Below, piece by piece: positions 26,535 through 34,967 of a stretch of DNA of 64,000 bases. Below the pieces are notes generated by a model. That model was not told the DNA's origin. It was given only the letters and a program-made list of their open reading frames with translations, and did not search any database. The stretch spans positions 124,001 through 188,000 of the forward strand of contig CANNCA010000005.1 of the NCBI GenBank assembly GCA_947503005.1, read 5' to 3'. Position 1 is the stretch's first letter; every line of letters begins with the position of its first letter. The position numbers were made by a program, and so were the translations under genes. Origin of the DNA: an uncultured Flavobacteriaceae bacterium. GTDB taxonomy: Bacteria > Bacteroidota > Bacteroidia > Flavobacteriales > Flavobacteriaceae.

Positions 26535-28475
26535 CTATTCCACAACAATAAATTCAGACCTTCTGTTTTCTTGGTGTTTCTCATCAGGACAGCTTTCTCG
26601 AGTACTGCATTCATTGGTTAGTTTGGTCTTGCCAAAACCTTCTCCCGAGATTCTAGAGGTATCAATACCATTCGCAACCAAATATGCAACTGTGTTTTCA
26701 GCTCTTTTTTGAGAAAGTTTCATGTTGTATAATTTACCGGCTTTTACGTCAGTATGCGATTGTACCTGAACCTTCATGTCAGGAAAGGCCTTCATGTATT
26801 CCAACACTTTTAATATGGTAACGGAGGCATCAGGGCGAATTTCTGCTTTATCCAAATCAAAATAGACCGGTTCTAAATTTAGGTATTTAACCAAATCAGA
26901 ACCTACTGTTGCCCTTTTGATAGTTTTTTCAAGTTTCAGTTCAATACCCTCGGTGTCATTGGCGCGAACAACCGCGAACATTTTATCAACGTCATTGTAG
27001 TCTTCTTTTGAGGCTATAATCTTATAATCAACATCTCTACAATCTCCATCCAAAGTGAACGTTCCATCATCTCCCGAATTAGTTTCAGCCACGATTTCAT
27101 CGGTGCTATTGAATATTGTGATTTTAGCTCCAGCAAGTGGTTCATTGGTTTCCTTGTCTTTTACAATACCATCAACAACGGTACTGCAAGTAAGGTCGAT
27201 TTCCTTATTTTCAATCAGAGAATAGATATCATCACTACCTTGCCCCCCATCACGGTTTGATGCAAAGAAGCCTTTTTTGGTTTCTTCATTGATTATAAAG
27301 GAGAAGTCATCTTGTGTGCCGTTAACGGGTTTTCCCACATTCACAATGTTCAGATTGCCCATGTCCTCTATTGCGGTGGCAAAAACATCAAGACCTCCAA
27401 GACCGGGATGCCCATCCGAAGCGAAATACAACACATTTTTAGTGGTAACATACGGGAAAGTTTCTCTTGCTTCTGTGTTAATGACATTACCCAAATTGAC
27501 TGGTGCTCCGATACTTCCGTCGCTGTTGAGGTTTACGACAAAAATGTCCGAGTTGCCAACAGAACCCGGCATATCCGAAGCAAAGTATAACTTGCCCTCG
27601 TCCGGACTCAGCGTTGGATGCGCACAGGAGTAGTCATCACTATTAAAAGGAAGTTCCGTAATATAACTCCATATGTCATTTTCAACTTTTGCACGATATA
27701 TTTTTAATCGACTTACACCCTCATCATCCCTTGAAAAATTACCATTTTTAGAATTGTTACGTGTAAAGTAAACCGTTGCCCCGTCTTTAGTGAATACTGC
27801 AGAGGACTCGTGGGTTTTTTTGTTTGCACTTCTGTCAAGTCTTACGGCATTTGCGAAATCATCGGAAACCGGGCTTGCACTGTACAAATTCAAAAATGGT
27901 TGGTTGTTCCATTCATGAATGTAACGTGCTAAATTGCCACTATCCCTTGCCGTGGAGAAAACCAATTGTTCCCCCTTATACGCTGGAGCGAAATCGGAGG
28001 CAGTAGAATTGATACCCAAATTTTTGATCTCATATCTATTGGATTGTTTTTCTATTTTTTCCAAATAATTAGAATTATCGGCGATTTTAGTAGCACGTAC
28101 GTCACCACCTTTTGCCGCTCTGAATTTTTCCATCCAAATGTCCGCAGCTTGGTATTCTTGTGTACTCTTTAAAGATTGTGCGTATTTGTACATGTAATCG
28201 GGATTAACATCCGCTCCACCATCCCTAAAGAGTTTACTGTACCATGTTGCCGCCTCACTATATTTTGCGTTTTGATAGTTGGCATCACCGAGATTTTCGT
28301 AAATCTGTTTTGCGGTATACCCTTTTTCGACCAAAGTTTCATATTTCTCGATTGCCGGGGCATATGCCAAGTCTTCAAATGCCTCTTTAGCTTTTTCCGT
28401 TTGTTTTTCTTGCGCTGAAATGAGCAAGCTGGTCAACAATAGACCGAAAACTAAGTAATTGGTTTTATTTTTCAT
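26535..28475 (-). CDS. OmpA-family protein with TPR, PD40 and carboxypeptidase-regulatory-like domains
   Basis: A 646-residue periplasmic/outer-membrane protein, similar in layout to the OmpA partners encoded beside PorP/SprF genes in T9SS/gliding loci. After a signal peptide (MKNKTNYLVFGLLLTSLLIS) come TPR-like repeats (about 25-130), PD40/TolB-type propeller repeats (about 165-450, for example HPTLSPDEGKLYFASDMPG), a carboxypeptidase-regulatory-like beta-sandwich (about 465-540) and a C-terminal OmpA peptidoglycan-binding domain (about 540-646: YFDLDKAEIRPDA, QSHTDVKAGKLYNMKLSQKRA, GFGKTKL). The open frame runs on to 28619, but that extension lies in a decayed sprF gene, so I place the start at 28475, 10 bases after the pseudogene's stop. 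A perfect terminator follows the gene. Confidence 0.9.
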   Translation of the reverse strand: MKNKTNYLVFGLLLTSLLISAQEKQTEKAKEAFEDLAYAPAIEKYETLVEKGYTAKQIYENLGDANYQNAKYSEAATWYSKLFRDGGADVNPDYMYKYAQSLKSTQEYQAADIWMEKFRAAKGGDVRATKIADNSNYLEKIEKQSNRYEIKNLGINSTASDFAPAYKGEQLVFSTARDSGNLARYIHEWNNQPFLNLYSASPVSDDFANAVRLDRSANKKTHESSAVFTKDGATVYFTRNNSKNGNFSRDDEGVSRLKIYRAKVENDIWSYITELPFNSDDYSCAHPTLSPDEGKLYFASDMPGSVGNSDIFVVNLNSDGSIGAPVNLGNVINTEARETFPYVTTKNVLYFASDGHPGLGGLDVFATAIEDMGNLNIVNVGKPVNGTQDDFSFIINEETKKGFFASNRDGGQGSDDIYSLIENKEIDLTCSTVVDGIVKDKETNEPLAGAKITIFNSTDEIVAETNSGDDGTFTLDGDCRDVDYKIIASKEDYNDVDKMFAVVRANDTEGIELKLEKTIKRATVGSDLVKYLNLEPVYFDLDKAEIRPDASVTILKVLEYMKAFPDMKVQVQSHTDVKAGKLYNMKLSQKRAENTVAYLVANGIDTSRISGEGFGKTKLTNECSTRESCPDEKHQENRRSEFIVVE

Positions 28476-28485
28476 GATCAGTGTT

Positions 28486-28830
28486 TTAAAAGTACCTAGG
28501 CGCAATTCTGTATTTATATCTGGTACGGAATCCGTTACGCAGCAATACCTCGAATGGACCATCATTGAAAACGGCATTACCCAACTCAGTTGTTTTTCAT
28601 AGGCAAGCCCCAACATCAATTGGGCGCCAATTTGAAAAGCAACTAAAGCCCTTAATGCCCCAACTTATTGGTATACGGCACTTAAGGTAGATTTTTCATT
28701 TAGCATAAAGTTAGCTGAAAAATCCAATTATAGCGGTACTCCGCGTAAAGCTTTTAACAAAGCTACCGGTTTGAATTTCAAATTGGTTTTAAAACAAATA
28801 CGTAACCTGTACATACTAACAATTTCTACA
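28486..28830 (-). pseudogene. Decayed C-terminal fragment of a PorP/SprF-family gene
   Basis: Reading the minus strand across frames recovers the family's C-terminal half: TGYVF, NLKFKPVALLKALRGVPL, then LDFSANFMLNE, AFQIGAQLMLGLAYEK, TTELGNAVFNDGPFEVLLR and a closing YKYRIAPRYF before TAA (28488-28486). Damage includes in-frame TAA at 28730-28728 (likely from CAA, as family members have PLQLDF) and at 28667-28665, a one-base loss in the A-run near 28595 and at least one more frameshift near 28785. The N-terminal two-thirds are missing: the cca gene's stop is at 28897. Intact PorP/SprF proteins are outer-membrane beta-barrels paired with the kind of OmpA protein encoded next door. Confidence 0.85.
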
Positions 28831-28896
28831 AAAATTGAAATTCGTTATTTTAAGGCTCTTCATCTGGTCAAAAGATACCGTAAAATATAGAGGTAG

Positions 28897-30324
28897 CTAT
28901 TTCCGTATTTTTAAACCAAGTTCCTTTCCCTTATCGAACATAATGAGTTTGGCGGCCTCATACTCATTGGGAATTTCTCCTTCCAAAATAGCTTCTTTAA
29001 TGGCCTCTTTAATAATGCCAATTTCCTTCGAGGGTTTAATGTTGAAAGTTTTCATGATTTCTTCACCTGAAACAGGAGGTTGAAAGTTACGAACATGATC
29101 GCGCTCTTCGACCTCTCTTATTTTTTGACGAACAATTTTAAAGTTGTTTTTATACTTCTTTTGTTTCTTCGGGTTTTTTGTAGTGATGTCGGCTTCACAT
29201 AAGGTCATCAAATCTTCGATATGGTCGCCCGCGTCAAAAACCAAGCGACGTACCGCTGAATCCGTAGTGAAATCTTCAGAAATAATAATGGGCCTTGAAC
29301 TCATGCGTACCATTTTTTGAACGAACTTCATTTTATCGTTCAAGGGCATGCGCAAACGCTTGAAAAGTTTGTAGACCATTTTTGAGCCCACAAATTCATG
29401 ACCGTGAAAGGTCCACCCTAGTTTTTTGTCGAACTTCTTAGTGGGGGCTTTTCCAATATCATGTAAAAGGGCCGCCCATCGCAGCCAGAGGTCATCCGTG
29501 GTTTCACAAATATTATCTACAACCTCTAGAGTGTGCCAAAAGTTGTCTTTGTGGCGTTGGCCTTCGATTTCTTCAATGCCCTGAAGTGCAACCAGCTCTG
29601 GAAGTATGAAAGGTAAAAGCCCAGTTTTATGCAGTAGCGCAAAACCAATGGAGGGTTGAATACTCTCAATTATTTTGTGAAGCTCATCTACAATGCGTTC
29701 TTTTGAGATAATCTTAATGCGCTCTTTGTTCTTCGTAATTGCTTGAAGTGATTCTTGATCTATAGTAAACTCCAATTGCGTGGCAAACCTGATAGCCCGC
29801 ATCATACGCAATGGATCATCAGAATATGTAATACTTGGTTCAAGGGGTGTTCGTATGATTTTAGCCTTCAAATCAGCGACTCCATCAAAAGGGTCGAGAA
29901 TATTTCCGTAATCAGATTTGTTCAGGGAGATGGCCAAAGCGTTGATTGTAAAATCCCTTCGTTTTTGGTCATCCTCCAAAGTGCCATCTTCCACTACTGG
30001 TTTTCGGCTATCACGATGATAACTTTCTTTACGGGCACCTACAAATTCAAGCTCGATAGTTTCATTTTTTATCATGGCCGTGCCAAAGTTCTTAAAAACT
30101 GAAACCTTGGGTTTTCCCTTTAGTTTCGAGGCTACTTTTTTTGCCAATGCGATTCCACTGCCAACAGTAACAATATCAATATCTTTCGGAGTTCCCCTAT
30201 CTAGAAGATAGTCTCTAACAAATCCCCCTATGACATAGCAATCAAACCCAAGTTCTTCAGCGGCTTGAGCTACTACTTCGAATATCGGATTGACAAGTGC
30301 TTGTTTGTGGTTCAAAGGGTTCAA
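28897..30324 (-). CDS. cca: CCA tRNA nucleotidyltransferase / poly(A) polymerase family with HD domain
   Basis: A 475-residue class II nucleotidyltransferase that adds or repairs the tRNA 3' CCA end, or acts as a related polymerase. Motifs: [12 protein letters not shown] (about 34-45) and the catalytic DIDIV (about 49-53), [10 protein letters not shown] (about 122), [12 protein letters not shown] (about 168-179), and an HD domain with LLHDIGKAP and HGHEF (about 270-310). The C-terminus has a conserved NYEAAKLI-like segment. The reading frame begins with TTG at 30324, preceded in frame by TAA, and no in-frame ATG exists before the GGFVRD motif, so a TTG start is required. Bacteroidota members are usually annotated as HD-domain CCA enzymes. 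Confidence 0.88.
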   Translation of the reverse strand: MNPLNHKQALVNPIFEVVAQAAEELGFDCYVIGGFVRDYLLDRGTPKDIDIVTVGSGIALAKKVASKLKGKPKVSVFKNFGTAMIKNETIELEFVGARKESYHRDSRKPVVEDGTLEDDQKRRDFTINALAISLNKSDYGNILDPFDGVADLKAKIIRTPLEPSITYSDDPLRMMRAIRFATQLEFTIDQESLQAITKNKERIKIISKERIVDELHKIIESIQPSIGFALLHKTGLLPFILPELVALQGIEEIEGQRHKDNFWHTLEVVDNICETTDDLWLRWAALLHDIGKAPTKKFDKKLGWTFHGHEFVGSKMVYKLFKRLRMPLNDKMKFVQKMVRMSSRPIIISEDFTTDSAVRRLVFDAGDHIEDLMTLCEADITTKNPKKQKKYKNNFKIVRQKIREVEERDHVRNFQPPVSGEEIMKTFNIKPSKEIGIIKEAIKEAILEGEIPNEYEAAKLIMFDKGKELGLKIRK

Positions 30325-30390
30325 ATTTTAATATTCAAAGTACTAGAAAATGAGGTTCTACGTTAATTCTCAATTCTTGGTCCGTAGCAA

Positions 30391-30951
30391 CTATTCTCGA
30401 ATCACTTTTACAGTACCATCATTGCTAAGTTTGATTATAGCAGAAGGACTTCCATTACGTACATCTCGATGCAAATCTACCACATAGTCAACTCCCTTTA
30501 AAATAGCGTTGCTGATTTCATGAAAGTTTTTAGGAGTGGGTTCTCCAGAAATATTTGCCGATGTGGAAACCAAAGGTTTTTTGAATTTATTGATTAGGTA
30601 TTGACAAAACTTGTCCGAAGCTACCCTGACGGCCAAAGTATTGTCTTTCGCGATAAGGTTTTTTGCTATTCCGATAGGTTCGTCAAAGATAATGGTAGTG
30701 GGTTTGGTCGATAAATCCATTATGTCGAAGGCAAGATCCGGCACCTTTGCAATATGACGCTCTAGCATGGCGTCATTTGCCACCATACAAATCAATGCTT
30801 TACTATCATCACGCTGTTTTAAATCATATACTCTTTGTACCGCGTGTTCATTGGTAGCATCGCAGCCTATGCCCCAAACCGTATCTGTAGGATACAGAAT
30901 AAGACCGCCTTTGGAAAGAACTTCAATTGCATTATTTATTTCTTCCGTCAT
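30391..30951 (-). CDS. tsaC: L-threonylcarbamoyladenylate synthase (TsaC/YrdC family)
   Basis: Makes threonylcarbamoyl-AMP from threonine, bicarbonate and ATP, the first step of the t6A37 tRNA modification, in the cytoplasm. The 186-residue length fits the short single-domain TsaC form (no Sua5 C-terminal domain). Seen motifs are LILYPTDTVWGIGCDA near the N-terminus, the KQRDDSKALICMV KxR-type segment, TIIFDEP, AVRVASDKFCQYLI and STSANISGEPTP. It lies 66 bases upstream of cca on the same strand, so the two tRNA-processing genes may be co-transcribed. Confidence 0.9.
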   Translation of the reverse strand: MTEEINNAIEVLSKGGLILYPTDTVWGIGCDATNEHAVQRVYDLKQRDDSKALICMVANDAMLERHIAKVPDLAFDIMDLSTKPTTIIFDEPIGIAKNLIAKDNTLAVRVASDKFCQYLINKFKKPLVSTSANISGEPTPKNFHEISNAILKGVDYVVDLHRDVRNGSPSAIIKLSNDGTVKVIRE

Positions 30952-31015
30952 GATATTCGAGTGCTGCTGTTACGATTTGTAAAAATAACGTAAATCACAA
31001 GAAATCATGGAATTC

Positions 31016-31951
31016 TCAATCTTGGATTACTTGTTTTTGTTTCAAAGATTTTCCCATCGGAAGGCCAATCAATATACGGTGGAATAGCTTAAAATATTTA
31101 GGTTTTATGAGGGAGGTCAAACCATAGCGCAGAATGAAGACCAACCTCAAGAATTGATACTCAATATAACCACGATTTTTTCTAATTACATAGAACATGG
31201 ATGTCTTCAATTCCGTTTTTATAGCAATCGGCATTTTGGTCTTATTGATACTTTGGCCTTGGTAGTGGATGTAAGTCGCAGATGGGTTATAGTAGGTTTC
31301 TCGTCCCATTTTCTTTAGTCGATAACAAATATCACACTCTTCAAAGTAGAGAAAAATATTGGTATCAAAGCCACCAACGGAATTGAAATCATCCGCCCTG
31401 AAAAACATGAAACTACCGTTAACATAATCTACTGAAATAGGCTCCGAATATTCTTTTCTCCGATTAGGTTTTCCATAAAGGATTTCAACGAATTTTTTTC
31501 CAAAAACTTCCCTTGCGAAAGATGTGAAATAGTCAAAGCTCAATTGTTTCTCCCCATGTTCATTAATAATTTGAGGACCACAAACCGCTGCATCTTTCGT
31601 TTTTTCCATGAAATCAAAACATGTTTTTATGGGGTTGTTGTACACCAGGGTGTCATTGTTCAGAAACAAATAATACTCAGCGCAGGCAAATTGTATACCG
31701 TGCATATTGCCGCCACCAAAGCCGGTGTTGAAACGACTTCGATGTAATGTGACATTTTGTTTTCCGAAGCCACTGATTGCGGTTTGCAAGGTTTCATAAT
31801 CCTCTTTTTGCGAAGCATTATCAACAACTATGATTTGATAGGAAGTTTCATTCGAGGTATGTTTTAAAACTGAATCGATACATTTAATCGTAAACTCTGA
31901 TGAGTTGTAATTAATGATGATGATGGCGATATCCCAAGTTGGTTTTGTCAT
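31016..31951 (-). CDS. Glycosyltransferase family 2 (rhamnosyltransferase-like)
   Basis: A 311-residue GT2 enzyme with the GT-A fold: IIIINYNSSEFTIKCIDSV at the start, VVDNASQKED (nucleotide-binding Asp), FGGGNMHGIQFA, FLNNDTLV as the metal-binding DxD equivalent, and later FMFFRADDFNSVGGFD and YFEECDICYRLKKMGRETYY, the WbbL/rhamnosyltransferase pattern. No membrane span apart from a hydrophobic patch near residue 275. Its start codon overlaps the stop of the upstream GT9 gene by 4 bases (ATGA), so they are translationally coupled. A role in lipopolysaccharide or other surface glycan assembly is inferred from its neighbours. Confidence 0.88.
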   Translation of the reverse strand: MTKPTWDIAIIIINYNSSEFTIKCIDSVLKHTSNETSYQIIVVDNASQKEDYETLQTAISGFGKQNVTLHRSRFNTGFGGGNMHGIQFACAEYYLFLNNDTLVYNNPIKTCFDFMEKTKDAAVCGPQIINEHGEKQLSFDYFTSFAREVFGKKFVEILYGKPNRRKEYSEPISVDYVNGSFMFFRADDFNSVGGFDTNIFLYFEECDICYRLKKMGRETYYNPSATYIHYQGQSINKTKMPIAIKTELKTSMFYVIRKNRGYIEYQFLRLVFILRYGLTSLIKPKYFKLFHRILIGLPMGKSLKQKQVIQD

Positions 31952-33048
31952 TTTCTCTGTGAAACTTCTTTTTGAAAATTAAAGTTTTTAGCTAGAAAAT
32001 TGGAAAGTGATTCTCTGAATAAGTTGGGTTCAAAAGATGCATATAGCTCATCGATCTTTCTTTTGATTTCTTTTTTGTTCAAATCACTAAATAGTTCTGG
32101 TTTGTAATCTTTTAAGTGAATGCCAACATGTTCTTGCGAATTTTCATTGTGCCATGCTCCTCTTAGTATGAATGGACTAAAAACACAGAAGGTAGAAATA
32201 TCGAGTGCTTTCGCCATATTCACTGCTCCACCTTCATTACCAATCAAAGCATCACATTGTGCTAAAATTGCTAAAAAACTCCGAAGTGATTTCGCATAAA
32301 AATCTATGGCTATACGCTCTTTAGTCTCTTTTTTACACTTTTCGTAAATGGCCAGTACCTCTCTTTTTTGATTGGGTATATAATTAAATAAAAGTTTAGC
32401 ATCCGTTGAGGAACAAATAACATCTAAAACTTTGGCCATATATTCGGCAGGGTAGGTTTTTAGAGGACTACTACCCAAAATACCAATCATGATTAATTTT
32501 TGACCTTTATTGGTTTTTAGCTTACCAACTTCGGTTTGGGCCTTTTTGATTTCTCGCTCGGAGAGGTAGATTTTCGGATAGGTTGAAAATCCATTGGTTT
32601 CACCAAGAATGGGATTTAAAAGCTGTAGCCTGTTTTGAATTGCCAAAGGTATTTGCCCGTTCGGATTAAGATTCTCTTCTACTGTATTTGTGTAAATCCA
32701 TTTCGTATACCACTTTGGATGGGAAATCTTGAATTCAGCTTTTGAAAAAAGGGAAATCAAATTACTTTCGATTTTACCATAAGCGTCGATTACCGCATGG
32801 TAATTTTCTTTTTGAATCGACTTCAAAAATTTGAAAAATTCAGATTTGCTAGACCGATATTTTTCCTCAAAAACAATGACCTTATCTATATATGGATTGT
32901 TCTCCAAAACGCCCAACGTATTCTTATTCGCTACAAAATGCACAATACTTCCAGAGTATGCAGATTTCAAATTTTCACAGATAATTGTACTGGCCAGCAC
33001 GTCACCTATCATTTTTTGCTGAATAACCAGAAATTTCATCTCGTCCAT
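31948..33048 (-). CDS. Glycosyltransferase family 9 (heptosyltransferase-like)
   Basis: A 366-residue GT9 protein (GT-B fold) that by family transfers heptose or a similar sugar from an ADP-linked donor to the lipopolysaccharide core. Visible are FLVIQQKMIGDVLASTIICENLK at the N-terminus, with the family's GD catalytic Asp, a middle LIMIGILGSSPLKTYPAEYM (donor-site start), and CDALIGNEGGAVNMAKALD, the acceptor-independent GPMHLA-type region seen in this family. An alternative start is the in-frame ATG three codons later. It heads a two-gene operon with the GT2 behind it. Confidence 0.85.
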   Translation of the reverse strand: MDEMKFLVIQQKMIGDVLASTIICENLKSAYSGSIVHFVANKNTLGVLENNPYIDKVIVFEEKYRSSKSEFFKFLKSIQKENYHAVIDAYGKIESNLISLFSKAEFKISHPKWYTKWIYTNTVEENLNPNGQIPLAIQNRLQLLNPILGETNGFSTYPKIYLSEREIKKAQTEVGKLKTNKGQKLIMIGILGSSPLKTYPAEYMAKVLDVICSSTDAKLLFNYIPNQKREVLAIYEKCKKETKERIAIDFYAKSLRSFLAILAQCDALIGNEGGAVNMAKALDISTFCVFSPFILRGAWHNENSQEHVGIHLKDYKPELFSDLNKKEIKRKIDELYASFEPNLFRESLSNFLAKNFNFQKEVSQRK

Positions 33049-33073
33049 AAGTAAATATACTATTTCTCTTTGC

Positions 33074-33081
33074 CAAAACTA
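33074..33081 (-). promoter_or_regulatory. Bacteroidota-type -7 box for the GT9 gene
   Basis: TAGTTTTG on the minus strand, 26 bases upstream of the GT9 start at 33048, is an exact TAnnTTTG match. A TTTG lies 16 bases further upstream, closer than the usual spacing for a -33 element. Confidence 0.4.
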
Positions 33082-33164
33082 ATGCTACTTGCAATCTCAA
33101 AATAGTATCCATAATATATTATTTTAAATTTTCGATATTTAGAACACGATAAAGAGCAAACTTT

Positions 33165-33195
33165 ATTGAAGATGAAATGCAAAAAACTACATTTG
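33165..33195 (+). promoter_or_regulatory. Bacteroidota-type promoter for the GT2 gene at 33223
   Basis: ATTG (33165-33168) and TACATTTG (33188-33195) are separated by 19 bases, matching the -33/-7 pattern of Bacteroidota sigma factors. Transcription would start near 33201 and give a leader of about 20 bases. Confidence 0.6.
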
Positions 33196-33222
33196 TAAAA
33201 ATACCGAATCAATATACTTTTC

Positions 33223-34038
33223 ATGAACACTGTAAGCGTAATCGTAAGTACCTATAAAAAACCAGATTGGTTGCAAAAAGTGCTTTGGGGATTCGATTGC
33301 CAAACCTACAAAGACTTTGAGGTGGTTATTGCTGACGATGGTTCTGGACAAGAAACCAAGGATTTGATTGCGACTATGCGCGAAGAAGTTACGTATGATA
33401 TCAAGCATGTTTGGCAAGAAGATGACGGATTTCAAAAATGTAAAATTCTCAACAAGGCTATTACCGCATGTACTTCTGAGTACATTATTATGACCGATGG
33501 TGATTGTATACCTAGAGAAGATTTTGTGCAAGTACATTATTTAAACAAGGAAGCTGGCCATTTTATTTCTGGCGGATACTATATGCTTCCTATGAATATT
33601 TCGAACGCAATTACCAAAGAAGACATTCTAAATCAAAATTGCTTTGATATCAACTGGTTGCGAAAAAAGGGAATTCCGAAGACATTCAAGAATAATAAAT
33701 TGACCGCTTCGGGTTTTCTATCAAAGCTCTTCAATACGTTCACACCTACTAATGCCAGTTGGAACGGGCACAACTCATCCGGATGGAAAGTCGATATCCT
33801 AAATGTAAACGGATTTGATGAGAGAATGCAATATGGAGGCGAGGATCGTGAGTTTGGAGAGCGCTTGTCAAACTTCGGAATAAAATCAAAGCAACTGCGG
33901 TATAGTGCAGTTTGTATTCATTTAGACCATGAACGAAGCTATCGTACGCCTGAGGCAATTGCCAAAAATATGGTGATTCGTAAAGAAGTCAGGCAGAACA
34001 AAAGTGTCTGGACCTATCACGGCATTGTCAAACAATAA
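33223..34038 (+). CDS. Glycosyltransferase family 2 with galactosyltransferase-like C-terminus
   Basis: A 271-residue GT2 enzyme. The N-terminal half has VSVIVSTYKKPDWLQKVL, VVIADDGSG (nucleotide-binding Asp) and YIIMTDGDCIPREDF with the metal-binding DxD. The C-terminal part has WNGHNSSGWKVDILNVNGFD and GGEDREFGERL, the Glyco_transf_7C pattern of chondroitin/galactosyltransferase-like enzymes. It is the only rightward gene inside a leftward glycan cluster and has its own recognisable promoter. Its last 22 bases overlap the 3' end of the opposing WaaE-like gene. Acceptor and donor are unknown; surface polysaccharide or core assembly is inferred. Confidence 0.87.
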   Translation: MNTVSVIVSTYKKPDWLQKVLWGFDCQTYKDFEVVIADDGSGQETKDLIATMREEVTYDIKHVWQEDDGFQKCKILNKAITACTSEYIIMTDGDCIPREDFVQVHYLNKEAGHFISGGYYMLPMNISNAITKEDILNQNCFDINWLRKKGIPKTFKNNKLTASGFLSKLFNTFTPTNASWNGHNSSGWKVDILNVNGFDERMQYGGEDREFGERLSNFGIKSKQLRYSAVCIHLDHERSYRTPEAIAKNMVIRKEVRQNKSVWTYHGIVKQ

Positions 34039-34811
34039 GCCATTTCATTTTTCTTTTCAAGCCTTTTCAGTTCACGGTAGCGCTCTAAATCACTCAGGGC
34101 GTTCAAGTAGCAGATGGTTATTCCTTTTCGACCGTCAAAAATACCTAGGCGCAAGAAATAATGGTTAAAAAATTTCCATAAAGGCTTTAAGACAAGGGAC
34201 AAATAATTGAATTTTTTCTCGGTAAAGAAATCTTCTTTTGCCTTTAATCTTCCGTACTTCTGCATTTTCGATTTATAGTCCTCGTAATTCTTGTAGCAAT
34301 AATGGATTAATTTTTCCTTGAAAATTCCAGAAGCTCCGTTGACTTCCAAAGTTTCGTGAACAATTTTTCGGTCAGAGAACTTTGCTTTACTCTTTCTGAA
34401 AAGACGATAATTTTTATCAGTTTGCCAACCGCTATAGCGAAGTACTTCATTGGCGAACATGAACTTTCTGTAAAACCAAAATGCAGAAAATTCGGTTTTA
34501 TTATTCACAACGGTAGAGATTTCCGTTTTTAGTTCTTCCGAAATTACCTCATCAGCATCCAAAAACAGTACCCAATCATGGGTAGCTTGTTGTAGGGCAA
34601 ATGACTTTTGTGAAGTGAAGTTGGCAAAAGGATGTTGTATAACCTTAACTTTCGGATGGGCGAGCAAGTACTCATAGGTACCATCGGTGCTGAAAGAATC
34701 AACAACGATGATTTCATCAGCAAACTCAACGGATTTGATGCATTTTTCAATGTATCCCATCTCGTTATAGGCAATGACCAATGCCGAAATTTTTGCTTTG
34801 GGGTTATTCAT
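34017..34811 (-). CDS. Glycosyltransferase family 2, WaaE/KdtX-like
   Basis: A 264-residue GT2 enzyme resembling the WaaE/KdtX group that adds glucose to the heptose of lipopolysaccharide core. It has ISALVIAYNEMGYIEKCIKS, the nucleotide-binding IIVVDSFSTDGT, VLFLDADE as metal-binding DxD, and RLFRKSKAKF plus KIVHETLEV typical of the group. It is highly similar along its length to the next gene upstream (34968-35774), a tandem duplication. It has its own promoter-like elements and its 3' end overlaps the convergent GT2 gene by 22 bases. The exact sugar is not readable. Confidence 0.87.
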   Translation of the reverse strand: MNNPKAKISALVIAYNEMGYIEKCIKSVEFADEIIVVDSFSTDGTYEYLLAHPKVKVIQHPFANFTSQKSFALQQATHDWVLFLDADEVISEELKTEISTVVNNKTEFSAFWFYRKFMFANEVLRYSGWQTDKNYRLFRKSKAKFSDRKIVHETLEVNGASGIFKEKLIHYCYKNYEDYKSKMQKYGRLKAKEDFFTEKKFNYLSLVLKPLWKFFNHYFLRLGIFDGRKGITICYLNALSDLERYRELKRLEKKNEMAYCLTMP

Positions 34812-34840
34812 AACAATTACCTAAAGGTAGTAGGGTAGTG

Positions 34841-34873
34841 CAAAGCTATGACTAAAATGGGGAAATGGGCAAT
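34841..34873 (-). promoter_or_regulatory. Bacteroidota-type promoter for the WaaE-like gene at 34811
   Basis: On the minus strand ATTG (around 34873-34870) and TAGCTTTG (34848-34841) are separated by 21 bases, a full match to the -33/-7 pattern, giving a leader of about 25 bases to the ATG at 34811. This implies the two tandem paralogues need not be co-transcribed. Confidence 0.6.
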
Positions 34874-34967
34874 GAGATGGAAAAAAATTCCCACAAATTA
34901 AACAGCTGACAATATATAGCACACTTTCTTGAGATTTTCTAAAAAGGCGGCAATTTCTGTTATCGAA

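Noticed and set aside
28476-28619. N-terminal extension of the OmpA-family protein by 48 residues
   Set aside because: The extension is a read-through of one frame of the sprF pseudogene; it lacks a signal peptide, while MKNKTNYLVFGLLL at 28475 provides one.
33187-33537. Possible 116-residue minus-strand gene
   Set aside because: It lies antisense to the well-supported GT2 gene and its promoter and shows no family motif.
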